Assembly: GCA_002633005.1 (NCBI GenBank)
Contig: NMRA01000072.1
Span: 144,952-208,951 of the forward strand
Direction: 5' to 3'
Origin: Phoronis australis
Lineage: Eukaryota > Phoronida > Phoronidae
DNA: 64,000 nt
Shown: positions 28,376-40,750 of the stretch, in pieces
How the letters are laid out: every line of letters starts with the position of its first letter
Numbering within the stretch: position 1 is the stretch's first letter
The notes under the pieces: model-generated
The model's database searches: none
Told to the model about the DNA's origin: nothing
What the model saw: the letters and a program-made list of their open reading frames with translations, nothing else
Program-made: the position numbers and the translations under genes

Positions 28376-29810
28376 AATAAAAATGACGGATTTGTATCCG
28401 CTTTAAAATCATGCTTTATTGCAAAATTTCTCCCCTTGGTTATGTTATATCTGTGTGACCGGTTCTGGTGCTGTTAATGCGACAAGTGAGGTCCGGAGGT
28501 ACGTGGTCAAATTACGCCTGCTCGTGAAACTCTCCAGTATTGCTCGACGTGTGATCAAAACTTGAGTGAATTCTCACACAACTTTGCAACTTAACACCGG
28601 ATTTCAGGCACTTTAAAAACACTTGTCTTATACGAGACGTTTAACACCAATTAGATTCTTGGACATTACGCCTGAAAACATTGAGTGGGAAGAACACATG
28701 TTCTGGTTTAGCAGAGTTTGACAACCTTACGGAAGTATTATAAGCAGTAACTGTGGTTGTTCGCGCGAGGGAAGAAAATGACCACTGGCGCTTTGCCACT
28801 GCGCGGAAAGAAACCGAGGAATAGAGTGATGTAATGAAGTGTAATATTCGCTAAAGTAAAAACCATGGAATTTGTTCTTGTATTATTTTAACGTAGTTAT
28901 TCAGACGTTCACAAGAAGTGTGATGGCTGGTAAAAATAAGTATCCCTGTGTCTTACGTCATTCCGTTAGACACCACGGGAGTTATGTATGTCCAACACAG
29001 ATGCCTGTTCATAATCCAGGAAACTGAAATAACTGAAAACAATCGAAGCAGATTGCCTAACATGTCTAACACAGGCGTTAAGTGTTAACTCAGGCCCACT
29101 ACACCAAACCCGGGTTGTAAACTGTTATCGTAGAACAACAGTTTTATCAGTTACTACTACTGTTTCATTGGCCGCTACTTCATACTGTCAAAATATGCCG
29201 CCTGGGTAAATATCCACTACCCATATATGGTCATTACTGTTGAATAAAGCGAGGGCGTGCTATTTCAAAGAACTCGTTTTGATACGTTAACCACTTATGT
29301 GATTCATTCATGTTTTACCCATTTTTGTTTTCGGAATAGTTATCTGTTTTTGACATAAATACGAGTGGTCAGAACTTAGCCTAGTAGATAAACAGGGTGG
29401 TCGTGTCGAAAGTGTTGGTTTACTTTGTGTAGCCTGGGTCAAACCGGTATTATTTTACATGGTTTTATAGACAGTTAAAACGAAACGCATGAACCGAATC
29501 GTTAACACTCGCAATATTTAGTCTCGTAGGTTGTTACTTCATAACAAACAACCAGTAGCGTTAACACCGATAACAGTTCTGCTAGATCTCTGCCCTGCTC
29601 AAGAGAAACGAGGTATGATCAGAATACGATACTAGCACTGATCGTGAGTTTCACATGGTAAATCGGCTTGTGTCCAGATTTATTTGCACTGAAAGCAAAT
29701 TGGAGCGTGGTGAGGCATTGTGCGTTGAAACTGACCCATTAGTTAGGCAACATCTGGGTTAAATATATATTTACGTAGTTGGTAACTTTGATACTTGGTA
29801 CTGGCCAAAT
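28376..29810. other. Presumed 5' intron of the LRR gene, no other gene seen
   Basis: No coding exon or RNA gene recognised. If the 27197-27272 exon is right, this lies inside its intron. Confidence 0.3.
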
Positions 29811-29858
29811 CTGACGACAACTCAAGCGTGTGTCAACCTGGTGCTGTCGGTGACATAG
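29811..29858 (+). pseudogene. Decayed duplicate of the LRR gene's signal-peptide start
   Basis: Sixteen codons (CTGACGACAACTCAAGCG, then to a TAG) align codon for codon with the start of the LRR gene at 29897 (ATGATGACTACTCAAGCC and onward), offset by 86 bp. Both initiator ATGs are replaced (CTG, ACG) and the frame stops at TAG 29856-29858. It lies in the presumed intron, before the acceptor at 29886. Confidence 0.6.
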
Positions 29859-29896
29859 TTTGGTAATTTTTTGCTTGATATTTCAGCTCAACTCAT

Positions 29897-31624
29897 ATGA
29901 TGACTACTCAAGCCTGTGTCTACCTGATGCTGTCAGCGATGGTGTGTATTCACCTGGTCATCGCTGGCGACATGTCTCAGATGGTGGGTTCCTCTGCAGA
30001 TGGCTGCCCAAGGCTGTGCTCGTGCGCCGCCGGTCATGTGGACTGTTCTTACCGTGGAATTCAGAGGCTACCACGAATATTTCCCAGGGCGACGTTGTCT
30101 GTGGATTTAAGAGGGAACAACATCAGTGAGGTTGGCGAGAGGGCTTTCATCGGTATACCCGGTGTTAATGTAATCAATTTAGATCACTGTGGAATCAGGA
30201 AACTTTCAAAATTCGCGTTTATTGGGCTTCAAAATATTAGCTCAATTTATCTACGATTCAACAACTTGTCAAGAATAGAACAGAACACCTTTAATGGTGT
30301 GAGAGGCCAATGCGAAAATGTGACTGGTTCGAACTGCGACATTGATTTGTCCAATAATCCCATACAGTCTGTCGCCGGACGCGCATTCAACAACACTAGA
30401 AGAATGAGTGTTTACTTCGGAAACAGCAGGGTTACTCTAAATGTTCACTCTTCTGCGTTTTCTGGATTCGAAAATGGAGAAATATTGTCATTCACCAACG
30501 TGTCAGAAATCGTTTTCTTAAGTTCACTGGCTTTCAAAGGAATGAAAAATGTGAGAACAATATTCTTTGGACATTCGTGGGTGCAAAGGCTTCGGCCGCG
30601 GATGTTTTACGGAGCCACAGGGTTGGGGGAGATTATATTCCAGGCATGCGAACTGTCGAGAATTGAAAGCAGAGCTTTTTCTGGAGTGCACTTTAGTCTT
30701 GAGAAAGATTGTCAAGAGAGTGAATTGGATAGTTATGAATCCTTTGACGATATGGTGTCATCGGGAAGAGTTGAATTTCGCGACAGTGTCATTGAAAGTC
30801 TGCCGTATAAAATGTTTGATGGTTGCAACGTGGGTGCAATAACCGTCTTTGGTAATGACATAAATCGTGTGGCTAACGGTGCTTTCAGAGGTTTGACGGA
30901 ACTTTGCCATCTAAAGCTGTCCAGGAACAATATTCCATCGTTGACATCGGGATTTTTTAGTGGACTTGAGAATGTAAATATGATTCAGGTTCTCAATAAC
31001 AGATTCGCAGCCATTGAGAGTGGCGCTTTTAGTCACGTGACCCATGTACGTCGTGTTGTCATAGCAATGAAAGACGTACCCACGACTGTGACCGTAGAAC
31101 GCGAAGCATTCCGCGGTATGAAGCACGTTGGTGTGTTGCATTTCCACGATATTAACGTCAATTTTCACCCATTTGCATTCAGCGGAGTGTCCGACTTGGG
31201 TGTATTGAACATTGAGCGTCTGAACGAGAGGACGAATGTGACCAAGTTGTTAAAAAACACGTTTAATGGATTAGAAGTGAAAAAACTGCATTTGCACAGC
31301 TCGGGTCATTTTGAACCGGTTAAGGGTGTATTCGATGTATTAGTTGTTAAGGAGGTGAGGCTGGAGTTCAAACAGTTGAATTGTGGGTGTGAAGCTGGGG
31401 TTATGGCACGAGTATTGAAGAATGTCGCTGCAACGTATTACGTGTACTGCCGTAAACAAGTCAGCACTGGTCCCTTGCTCACAAAAGATACTGAAATTCA
31501 AATGCTAGATTTTGACGACTGTGAGCAGTTTGAGGGTCAGACGTCATCGGGGATCATGACCCGATACCATGTGCAAGCAATTCTGTTGTTGGCAATGTTT
31601 TCAGTGTTGTTTTTACTACGATAA
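29897..31624 (+). CDS. Secreted/GPI-type leucine-rich repeat protein, 575 aa
   Basis: A single coding exon follows a strong acceptor (TTGATATTTCAG, ending 29886), so the 5' UTR is probably spliced. It encodes a signal peptide (about 1-24), an LRR N-terminal cap (CPRLCSC with later Cys, about 37-52), a run of LRRs with the FxGL/NxIxxL pattern, a C-terminal cap (LNCGCEAG, YCRK, DDC, about 493-541), and a hydrophobic C-terminal stretch (about 556-575) ending FLLR with no cytoplasmic tail. The small residues SSG just before it and the missing tail fit a GPI-attachment signal. Several repeats carry insertions with extra cysteines (near CENVTGSNC and DCQESELD). The cap-LRR-cap-GPI layout resembles many invertebrate LRR surface proteins and, only in architecture, agnathan VLRs. 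Likely extracellular recognition; ligand unknown. A second in-frame ATG at 29900 is equally usable. Confidence 0.85.
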   Translation: MMTTQACVYLMLSAMVCIHLVIAGDMSQMVGSSADGCPRLCSCAAGHVDCSYRGIQRLPRIFPRATLSVDLRGNNISEVGERAFIGIPGVNVINLDHCGIRKLSKFAFIGLQNISSIYLRFNNLSRIEQNTFNGVRGQCENVTGSNCDIDLSNNPIQSVAGRAFNNTRRMSVYFGNSRVTLNVHSSAFSGFENGEILSFTNVSEIVFLSSLAFKGMKNVRTIFFGHSWVQRLRPRMFYGATGLGEIIFQACELSRIESRAFSGVHFSLEKDCQESELDSYESFDDMVSSGRVEFRDSVIESLPYKMFDGCNVGAITVFGNDINRVANGAFRGLTELCHLKLSRNNIPSLTSGFFSGLENVNMIQVLNNRFAAIESGAFSHVTHVRRVVIAMKDVPTTVTVEREAFRGMKHVGVLHFHDINVNFHPFAFSGVSDLGVLNIERLNERTNVTKLLKNTFNGLEVKKLHLHSSGHFEPVKGVFDVLVVKEVRLEFKQLNCGCEAGVMARVLKNVAATYYVYCRKQVSTGPLLTKDTEIQMLDFDDCEQFEGQTSSGIMTRYHVQAILLLAMFSVLFLLR

Positions 31625-32939
31625 TGGTGAAGCCGTACCATTCAATCACTTTTACTAATAGGAAAGATGTGAGTCCGTGCCATAAGATCTTTCCACACAG
31701 TTCATTTACCCTGTGCAATGGCTTATTCTCCTGTCTCGCATACGTGGGTGCAGGCGCTTTGGCGGCTGGCAGCAACGTGGGATCAAAACGCCGGTTGGTT
31801 TGGTGCCGGTTGTAAATCAGAAAGCTTCCATTTGGAACGTTTGTAAATTTATTGCAAATTAAGTTCTTGATAATCGACTATTTAATTTAATAACAAGTTA
31901 TATATCAATATTTTCCTACATATACCTAATATACCTTCTACTTTATTGCAAATTCGGCAAATTTAAAAAGCTTGCCATTGAACAGTAGACAGGTTTAGTA
32001 TTTTCGAAGTTTATGGTTGAGACAACCGGCCGCCGTGTAAAACCAATAAAAGAAAAAGTTGTGCGTGTGGTTACAGCTTATTAAAAGTGCATTTCCTCTG
32101 TATTTTGCTGCCAAAAAAACGTGAAGTCATTTAAAGTCATGAAATCAGCGACTCAAAAAAAGCTTTTAAAGTATATTGTGGTTGGACAACCCTGACATTA
32201 CGATTTGAAAGTAGCGTGTGTACGCGTTTCTTGTGACTTAAATTGTCGGCCCATTCGGCATCACGTTCAAGATCTTTTAAGCACGATAGTGTTGTAACCC
32301 CCAAGCGCTTCGGTTAATAATACAACATTGACAGTCTGAGTCGGTAAAATACTTCGAAATTGCCCTCTAAGTAAAGCCTCCTGACATAATGTTGTCAGAG
32401 TCGCAATCGGAGCCTTTTCACCGGTTTTTGCAGACGTTGTAAGTGCCACCCAATCTCAGTTGTCGCCAGATACTGTGTATACATTGTAAGTACACATTAC
32501 AGAGAGTTTTATACTAGCAGACAAGTCGAAACCTGCGAAAAGGCTGCGACTGCGACTCTAATAGCATGATGTAGACCAGGCTTTTTGTCCGTGTGTTTGG
32601 GATATATGTTTTGTATATAGTTGTACTGAGACTATTTGTAAATCACATTCCACACATAGTTATAGCCAAAAAGACGAACGCGCACGGCTAATGGTCTACA
32701 AGATGACAGAATACAAGATACTGGCAGACGTAATGTTTGCGCTGATAGGCTTTATCGCGAATGGTCCTGGTGGGTTTTATGAATTTGTATGATGAAAACG
32801 TGAAATATTTATGTATTTTTGTTGCTGCGTGGTGTGTGTGGTTGTAAAAAGTCTTTCTGTTTTGCCAATACTGTACATTTGCATGTTTGTTAATATTGTT
32901 TTGTGGGTGCTATCAAATGTTATGTCAATTGTAAGTGTA

Positions 32940-32945
32940 AATAAA
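32940..32945 (+). terminator. Candidate polyadenylation signal of the LRR gene
   Basis: AATAAA about 1.3 kb past the stop codon, followed by a GT-rich stretch (GTTTGGTTGC). A nearer AATAAA at 32045-32050 is an alternative. Confidence 0.4.
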
Positions 32946-34730
32946 TGAAGTTTTAAAGAGAAACGTTTGGTTGCAATTGGTCGTCATCCATAGGAGCTGT
33001 TTGTGCAGGTGGGCCGATAAGTAAAGGATGATAACGAAACTGCTGTTCCGTAGATTAAAGTTTCTTCAGTTCCACAATATTGTGTTGGGTTTCTCCGTGC
33101 TCCGGTGTATAAGGATTTTTGTGTTTTGTGAATTTAATTCAAAGCATTTTTAATGTATTCATATAAACACCGATCTTTCTCTAAAAAAGGCCTAACAATA
33201 CGCTAGTTGGCCTTTGGCATTATTTCCTTACGGCTACTTCCACCGTGACTGAAGATATACTTTAAATACTCCTCAGATGGGTGACATTTTTACGACCAGT
33301 TTCCCAACAAAAGGATTCTTTTCTGACAAAGCTTCCTAAGAAAGGGAGCGTTTTCCGATAAAATTTCCTACAAAAGTTCAATTTGGAATTCTGTAAAGGG
33401 TCAAGTTCTTACACAAATCCACCGCAATTTTTTAATATCTAGTTCATAAAACTTTTCTTACAAAAGATGTGTACTCATATTTGACAACATACTCCATCTC
33501 TTCTTAGTGTCTCGCAAAGGCAAGTTATTCGTTGATTCCTTGAGAGCACGCCACGCCGTATATGTGGGCTTTTTGTACTGGAGCCTGGTCTCAAACATTA
33601 AAGAACTGCCATTTTTTTCAAGCCCATAAATCACACTTCTTTTGACCACGGGGCAAATTGAGACCATTTCATAGGGTAAGTGGTTTAGATTAAAATTAGG
33701 TTCGCGACAGATGAAGGCGAATTTATAACTGCTAGAAGGGAGCCTGTAGTGTTTCCAGAAAACATCATACAAAAGAATGACGTTTTCATGAAGTTCCGAA
33801 ATGGGTGAGCTGCACCTATCCCCCACCCCCCTCCGTCAAAAAGTAATGCCCGGCGGCTTATTTTCAACTTTAGCATGGTACGACCCCGACTGTGTTTAGT
33901 GTCTTCGCTGCAACGATATGTCGTAAATTTAAACTTATGCTCAACATCCACGATGACGCTGATAAAAAGACCCGACTCTGGGCACCTCTCCGTCGCTGAA
34001 GATTCGATATATTCAAAAACACATGCTCCTCACTCATCGTATTTCGACAGTTCTCTGCGGGAGGCAAACAGTCATCAACTTGCAATGTTCTTTGATACGT
34101 TCGCACTCATCTCGTCTGAGTGACCTATTTAAGCAAACATTGACAGAGCTGAGATCAGAGACACTCTCTTGTTGACAAAGATTATTCAATACCAAAAGGT
34201 CGTTGTGGTTCGTCACTTCCGACGGCCAATCCGAAACCGTCCTGCGGGGTTATCAGTTGTCTGTCAAACAATTCTGGTCACAAAAACAGTCGCTCTAACT
34301 ACCCTTCTGAATTACGGCAGTCACTTGTTGAATGGAGGTTTGGAATGTATCCATAGCCGACAGGGTTAATTTACAGCCAGTGACTTATTTCTAATGGAAT
34401 CTTAGCGGAAAACATTTTGTTGAAACCATATGGTTCTGCTGTGATGATTTAAATGAAAAAAATACGCCTACGTACTTTGGTCAGCCTGATGATTTCACTG
34501 ACAATACTCTTGCAAGAATTTTCGTTCACGTAGTGGCATTTCCAGAATATACAAATTATAAATACTCGGACGTCTTATAAAAAGTCATGAACTGAAACGT
34601 AATTAATTTGTAAAAAGTTTGTAAAAGTGTAAATGGAAGGTCGGGACGGAGGAGGCAAAATAAAATAAAAAAGATGTTTCTATAAAATGTACGTGTGTTC
34701 TCCAGAGAAACTTCAAATGATGACAATGAT
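32946..34730. other. Intergenic, no gene seen
   Basis: Overlapping open frames at 33458-34216 occur on both strands but have no recognised domain or consistent exon structure. Confidence 0.35.
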
Positions 34731-34895
34731 GTGATATGATAATGATGACGACGACGTGATATGATAATGATGACGACGAAGTGATATGGTAATGATGACG
34801 ACGACGTGATATGATGATGATGACGACGAAGTGATAGGATAATGATGACGACGACGTGATATGATGATGATAACGACGATGACGTTGATGATGAT
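34731..34895. repeat. 25-bp minisatellite, six units
   Basis: Units start at 34731, 34756, 34781, 34806, 34831 and 34856 (consensus GTGATATGATAATGATGAC plus GACGAC), with AAG/ACG alternation at unit ends. It grades into imperfect GAT/AAT trinucleotides to about 34930. Confidence 0.9.
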
Positions 34896-34930
34896 GATAG
34901 TAATAATAAGAATAATAGTAATAATAGCTA

Positions 34931-36963
34931 GTACTATGCGCAACTACGAACTATTCATTTTCTGGATTTTTTAGATAATAATTAAGACGCCCCAAGTGGT
35001 TAAAGTGCCAGATTTTTGGGGGGCCAATGACAATTCCACAGGTTTCCCTTCATAAGGGATTTTATAAACTAAAACAGTAAAATAATGTTTACAGTTATGA
35101 ATGGTGAACGTTTTTTTACAAAACATTTCAGCTCCATCTACTGGTCAGGGCTCACTGTGCACACATGATCTGCGAGAAGTTTGCAGAAGTGTCAAGCGGA
35201 TATCGGTGAATCTGTAAATTACAACTTGAAATTAAAGTGTTTTGATTCATGTCAGATACGTCAGACTTCTTCATGTATGTTCACTCTCCGGGGAAATGCT
35301 GTGGCACAATTGAATGTCTGGAGTGATTGGGCTAAGAAGTTCATCTCTTTTCAGCTAAAGCCTCGATAAAGTGGTCCAGTTTTTTCAAACTCTAACTCAA
35401 ATGTTCGATAAAACCCTCATAATGACACCGGTTGTGTTTAACTGAAGACGATTAACGGGAGACTAAAGTATTTCGAAAAAAATCCTTTCACAGAATACGT
35501 GTTTTAACTTTCAGAATACATACTATTCCCAATCGCTCTTGAATACACCTATCCACCGCCCAACACCCATTTATTCTTGGACTTCATAACTTCATGTATG
35601 ACAAGAGTCTCTAAGGTGCGCGTTCAGTGGACGCACCTCACTTTGAAGCAAACCCCAGAGTTATCACGTGTTCCGCCTTGCTATACAGCACGCAGGTTCG
35701 AGGCTATACAGTAGCATGGCAATATCTCGCGAAGACTTGAATGATCTTACTTATCTCGCAACAAACTTGTTCCACAGGATACGGCCTGATGTGCCCATGC
35801 CCATGGCTTCAAAATCTAAATTCCGCGCTGCGTGAGATTTTTAACCCCGGTTTCACGCTGCACGCGTCACACCCTCGGGTTATATACGCTTGATAACACA
35901 ATTCGTGTTATGATAGTTGGCCTTATATTTACAATAAATAAACAAACTTATTTAATGTGACAGCAAGAAACTAACAATAAAAATGTTTGGTGGAGGTAGA
36001 ATATACTGCGAATAACCAAAGAAAACTTGATTTGGACTAAGAGGAATTCCGCCTGAAGTGTGCAACATGCTATTCAAACGTACAAACCCTCTTTGAATCT
36101 GGGTAAAGGCAGGTATTAACACACAAGTTCTTTTACTGCATTTTGAAAAATAATACTGTGATACATCACTTATTTTTTGTATAATATACAATCATTTTAA
36201 TTCGTCGAGGTGGCTGTAATAGATGCTATTTCCGCCCCAGTTTGATTAAAGCGTCATGCCCCGCATCTCATTGAAAACCTTTGTTTTTATTTTTGTTTCG
36301 GGGTGATTTTTTTTTTACAAAACGGCGAGTTAGCATTCCTAATTACAATCAAAGATCCATTTATTGATTGGAGTTCTTTTGTGGTATCGACGAGAAATTT
36401 AGTCACGCTGATTTTACAGGACGTTTGTGTTTTCATTTATGCTATCTTTAGCTGACACGGTAGTAATTGAAATTATTTTTTCCTTTTTTCATGCTATATT
36501 CGCGAAACGTTATCTTTATTTAACAGGATGGTGATAGCATGGATATTTTATTTTTTATTTTGTCATTTGAGTTCAAGAAGTTACGACACTTCAAAACAAA
36601 CAAATGACATAAACATGATTTAAAAATTATCAATTGTGAAGTGAGTGGGGGGCGGCTCTTTTAACAAAACAGGAAAATGTATCGGGAACCACGACAATTT
36701 TTTGTTTGAAGTTGGGGTTGAAATTTGGTTGCGGTTACGATTATGATCTCTAAAACCACGTGTTCTCGGCGTTCCCTCCGAGCCTACGTCTAACATGCAA
36801 GTCACCAGGAGGCGAGACTGTCAAGTACAAGAGTAAGCCCACCCAGATTATCTAATTAAATGTCGTGAAAATTGACATTTAGTTGTGAGCTGAAATGGTT
36901 GGATGGTATTGCTTTTGAAGCGCGCAATTTTCATGCTTTTTCGTCTGAAAACACCGCACGTGA
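34931..36963. other. Intergenic, no gene seen
   Basis: No recognisable coding exon, RNA gene or organised repeat. Confidence 0.35.
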
Positions 36964-38246
36964 CAGTGGCGTATCTACGGGGGGTTCAGGGGGTTTAAAC
37001 CCCCCCCCTTGGGACAGGACCCAAAAATAAAAAACGTCTCCAACAAAACAAAAACGGCATCGCCAGCGTGTGTAAACCCCAAGTAAACCAACTTGGAAAA
37101 AATTGAGGAAAAATATATTTTTGCATTGTGAATTGCTGTTATGAAAATCAACGGATTTCGAATCTTCGTGTCTCATCGGCAAAACGCGCGGAGATCAATT
37201 GTGCACGCGCTTCCGTCCACACTTCTGAAGTAGCCAAGCATTTAAGTGGATCCACCGCTGAAAGAGCAGCTCTATACTTGATTTCTTTAGGTAACTAGCT
37301 TCTTTACTTTAAGATATGTTTTGATTTGATTACGGGAAATGCAGTGGTGCCGCAACCCTGATATTCAGGCGAATTGACGTGCAACGTTTTTACCTCATCT
37401 GTCATGCGGTATCATTTTATCACACTCCACATGTTTGTACCTCGAATTTGACTGGTATATAGTAAAGTTGTCTTGGGCAATATCATGAGTGTACATGTAC
37501 ATGTAATATTTTTGAAAAAAATCGTATTCCGAAGAATTGCTATTGTGGCGGGCGCTGTGGCCTGGTCGCGAGTCCGTTTGAAGATGCACTCTAGCAAGTT
37601 ATGTCTATACAAGGAATGACCAAAGGGGCACTCACATTGACAAAGTGACCGCATTCGCGAACAGTGTACAGTACCGGAAATTGCAGGGAGGCTGTACTTT
37701 CACAACAAAGTCTTGCGGGACTCGTGCGATGTTCAATAGGCCTCCTAAGGAGCCCTAGTGCCGACCTCAACACCTACCGTCTTTCTACCTGCAATAAGCA
37801 CCACTGCCGTTTTCTTTACTGGAATTTCCGCAGAAATGCCCAGCCGACGAAACGCACATGCCTATGGGCATTTATTTGATGTTAGTACTTCGAGTTTCAA
37901 GCGTTCAGACATTTGGGACGTTTATTCCGAAAATTACAAGAGATGCAAATAGGTCCTGGGATACAGCGTCAAGGTGTTTGCTGGTGGTGTGACTCATACC
38001 CAGATGTGCACAACAAAACTCATGAGCCAAGTTCATGTGAAAAAATCAAGAAGGGTTTTTAATTATCTTAAGAAAAACTCCAGAGACATGTTGAGTGCCA
38101 GAAACTTACCAGGATGCATAGAAATTTCACTGTTTGGCAACAAAAACAAAAAAATGTCCCCCCGCTCGGCTCCACGCGCCTCGGATTCGACCTTTGCGGG
38201 AATCCTAAAGCCCCCCCTTATTGAAAACGTAGATCCGCCACTGCGT
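36964..38246. mobile_element. Putative hAT-like element, ~1.28 kb
   Basis: The left end CAGTGGCGTATCTACGGGGG and the right end (reverse complement CAGTGGCGGATCTACG) form inverted termini typical of hAT-type CAGTGGCGGATC ends. Both ends continue into G-rich/C-rich tracts. The interior has open frames of up to 135 codons but no transposase recognised. No clear 8-bp target duplication was found, so the two ends could belong to separate insertions. Confidence 0.5.
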
Positions 38247-38399
38247 GGGTACAATCTGAAAAGATCTACCATACACGGTACTGTTGGCTTACGAAATAAA
38301 GGCACGTCCAACCCTATTGTATGGGTAAACTCCCTCGTTTTTTTAAACTCGGTGGGGACAGCAGTGGTGTGTATGATGTGAAACGATTCGAGGGCAGAC

Positions 38400-38700
38400 G
38401 GAAACTAAGAGTTCAAAACTTTGTTAGTGGTTATAAACCCGTCTTCCGTCACGAAAACTAAATTTTGAATTATAGACTCCTTACGGTTACAAAATTGTTT
38501 CTCAAACAGGATGCGATTTCCGGGCTTATACAGAAGTGACAGTTCGTTATTACAAGATAGCGACTTAACACGGCGAGTCCTTTTAATGCCGAACATCAGT
38601 GGACTTGAGGAAAAACGAACTGTCAGTTCTTTGGAAGATCATAAATCCGTTCTCATCTGAGCGAGGAACAGGCAGAGACCAATTTTATCGCGGTAAGTAT
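38400..38700. repeat. Dispersed repeat, copy B
   Basis: Related to 28100-28375 through the same ordered blocks (GGTTATAAACCCG, GACAGTTCGTT, CAGTTCTTTGGAAGATC, GAGACCAATTTTAT). Confidence 0.45.
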
Positions 38701-39829
38701 AGAGTCTAAATCAAAAGTTTCTTCCACGGAACACGGCTGGTTTGCCGTTTTTTGTATCAAGCAAAAGCGGGCATTCTTATCACCAGGAAGTCATTACCTG
38801 CTAATGACTTCCTTTTAGTACGCATGTCAGCAGCTCAAAGCGGTTTTAAGAACTTATTAAATTTGTGAATTAATACGCATTGTTCACTTGGTGGGAAGTT
38901 TAAATTCGTGATAATGCCCTTGCAGTGTGATGCTCATGGTTCATGAGATAAAAACATATGCCAGTGATTTTTCGTCGCATGACTTCAAAACAATGAAATT
39001 AAAACGGTTTTCAAGAAGTCCAACCGTGTGTTATTAAAATCCAAGTGCAAGCACCAAGGTTCAGAACAACGCGAGCACAAACCAATTCCCGCTGAAGAGA
39101 GCCAGTGGAGTTATTTAATCACGCCCACTGACAACTTGGGAACGGTTTCCAAAAGCAAAGGCTTGATAGTAATTGATTTAACGAATTAATCCTGACTTTG
39201 GGTTTGTTTTGCGATTGCCACACAAAGGTTCATGCTCAAGTCGTTTGTGCCCTGGCAACAGAATGTTACAACAGTTTTTTTTTTCACCGGAACCAAGTGA
39301 TGCAGACGACAACGCGGCGAAGGCGTAAGACATGCGTTTTTTAAGCCTCAAACCGAAACTTGACCTTGTCGTAATATGATTCATAAAAGTCTGGTAGCTT
39401 CGCCAAGTCCTTATCATTTCTGTAATAGGAGACGTTCAAATTAATCAGAGACTTGTCAGGCGTTGACTGACAATAGCCCAGAATTCCATGCTTCCACTGT
39501 TCTCAACTTGTTCCTTGCTCATGTTACAGGAGGGGATTTCTGAATTTGGAAAGAAATTTCTGTTCGTTATGACAAGTTCATAGCTGGTTTGGCCGGGGTT
39601 ATAATCTTGGTGCTGGAAAGCAGCGAAATCATTTTTGACAAATTCGTTTCTACGTACACCACGGCAATCCATTCGACTCTAAGAAGTCTCGAAAATCACT
39701 TCCGTAGCTACTTTTGAGTAGCAACATAAATTTAGTGTTTTTCGGTAATATCATTAAGTACTAAACTTTAAGAATCTAAGAAGTTCCCAAGGTATGGCTT
39801 GTAACGGCGTTTTGAGAAATTAGACTTTA
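38701..39829. other. Intergenic, no gene seen
   Basis: No gene recognised. Scattered similarity to the dispersed repeat at 38400 (GTTCGTTATGACAAGTTC near 39562) suggests more decayed copies. Confidence 0.3.
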
Positions 39830-40370
39830 AAATTTGACGTTTTGCAAAATTTACCCTAGATTCCAACTATACTTGTTGAATAAAAACTTCGAGTTCAGAT
39901 TACTAGGGTTCAGGATCGAAACTGAAACTGAAGTTATTTTTGTCATTTTCCGTTCTAGCTTACTTTTGTGCGAACATGTGAAAACTCAAGATATTTCTGC
40001 GTTCGAGTACATTACCGTTTATGCTTATGGATATCTAGTCCAAATTTGTATTTGATGACCTCTAAATTCGAACTGCAAACTTGAGTAAAAACTCGAAATT
40101 TCGAGTTCAGACTTCTTTAGACCTAATGCTGGGGTCATCAAGTGCAAACTAGGACTTGACAGTCATCCACTCAAGCTATAGAATAATAGACACTTCCATG
40201 TAATCATGAATTTGGAAAAAATTGAGTAGAAAATGCCAAAAATAGTTTCGAGTTCAATTAGGATAAGACCCTGATCCTGGGATTAAATAGGCATTTCATA
40301 ATATACTTGAGCTCAGGATAATAGATCTCGATTTAGCGCATAGTTGAAGGGAGAATGTCAAAAATAATTT
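39830..40370. repeat. Degenerate repeats with TTTCGAGTTCA core
   Basis: TCGAGTTCAG and relatives recur at about 39888, 40097 and 40246, and AATGYCAAAAATARTTTCGA recurs at about 40233 and 40353. Periodicity is loose (about 120-150 bp). Confidence 0.35.
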
Positions 40371-40750
40371 CGATTTGGATTTTAGGAAAACATTGGCCTG
40401 GACAAAACATGTGTGCCTTGTCACGGTGGGTCATTTGCGCAGCCGGGTGTATAGTCTCAAAAACTAATGACCTGTCAGGTCTTTCCATGCCCATGAACAA
40501 GTTCTCATCTGTTCGACTTGTTCGTTTCTCTATTACGGTAAACGCCTGCTAAATTTCCCTGTCGCGGCAGACTCTACTATAGGTCTATTGTCAGCAGGAC
40601 TAAAAAATCGTAAAAATTATTTTTTATCGATAAAAATGGCACTGCCCGACCATGAGCAGAAGTGCGAAGATTTTCATTTGCAATCCTAATAACTTAAATT
40701 TGAATTTAATTTAAAAGTTAATACAAAACAGTTTCATAGGTCGTCATCCA

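Noticed and set aside
33458-34216. Cluster of overlapping frames on both strands
   Set aside because: No domain, no consistent splice signals, frames contradict each other.
37974-38381. 135-codon frame near a transposon end
   Set aside because: Runs through the inverted terminus of the hAT-like element and has no transposase motifs.
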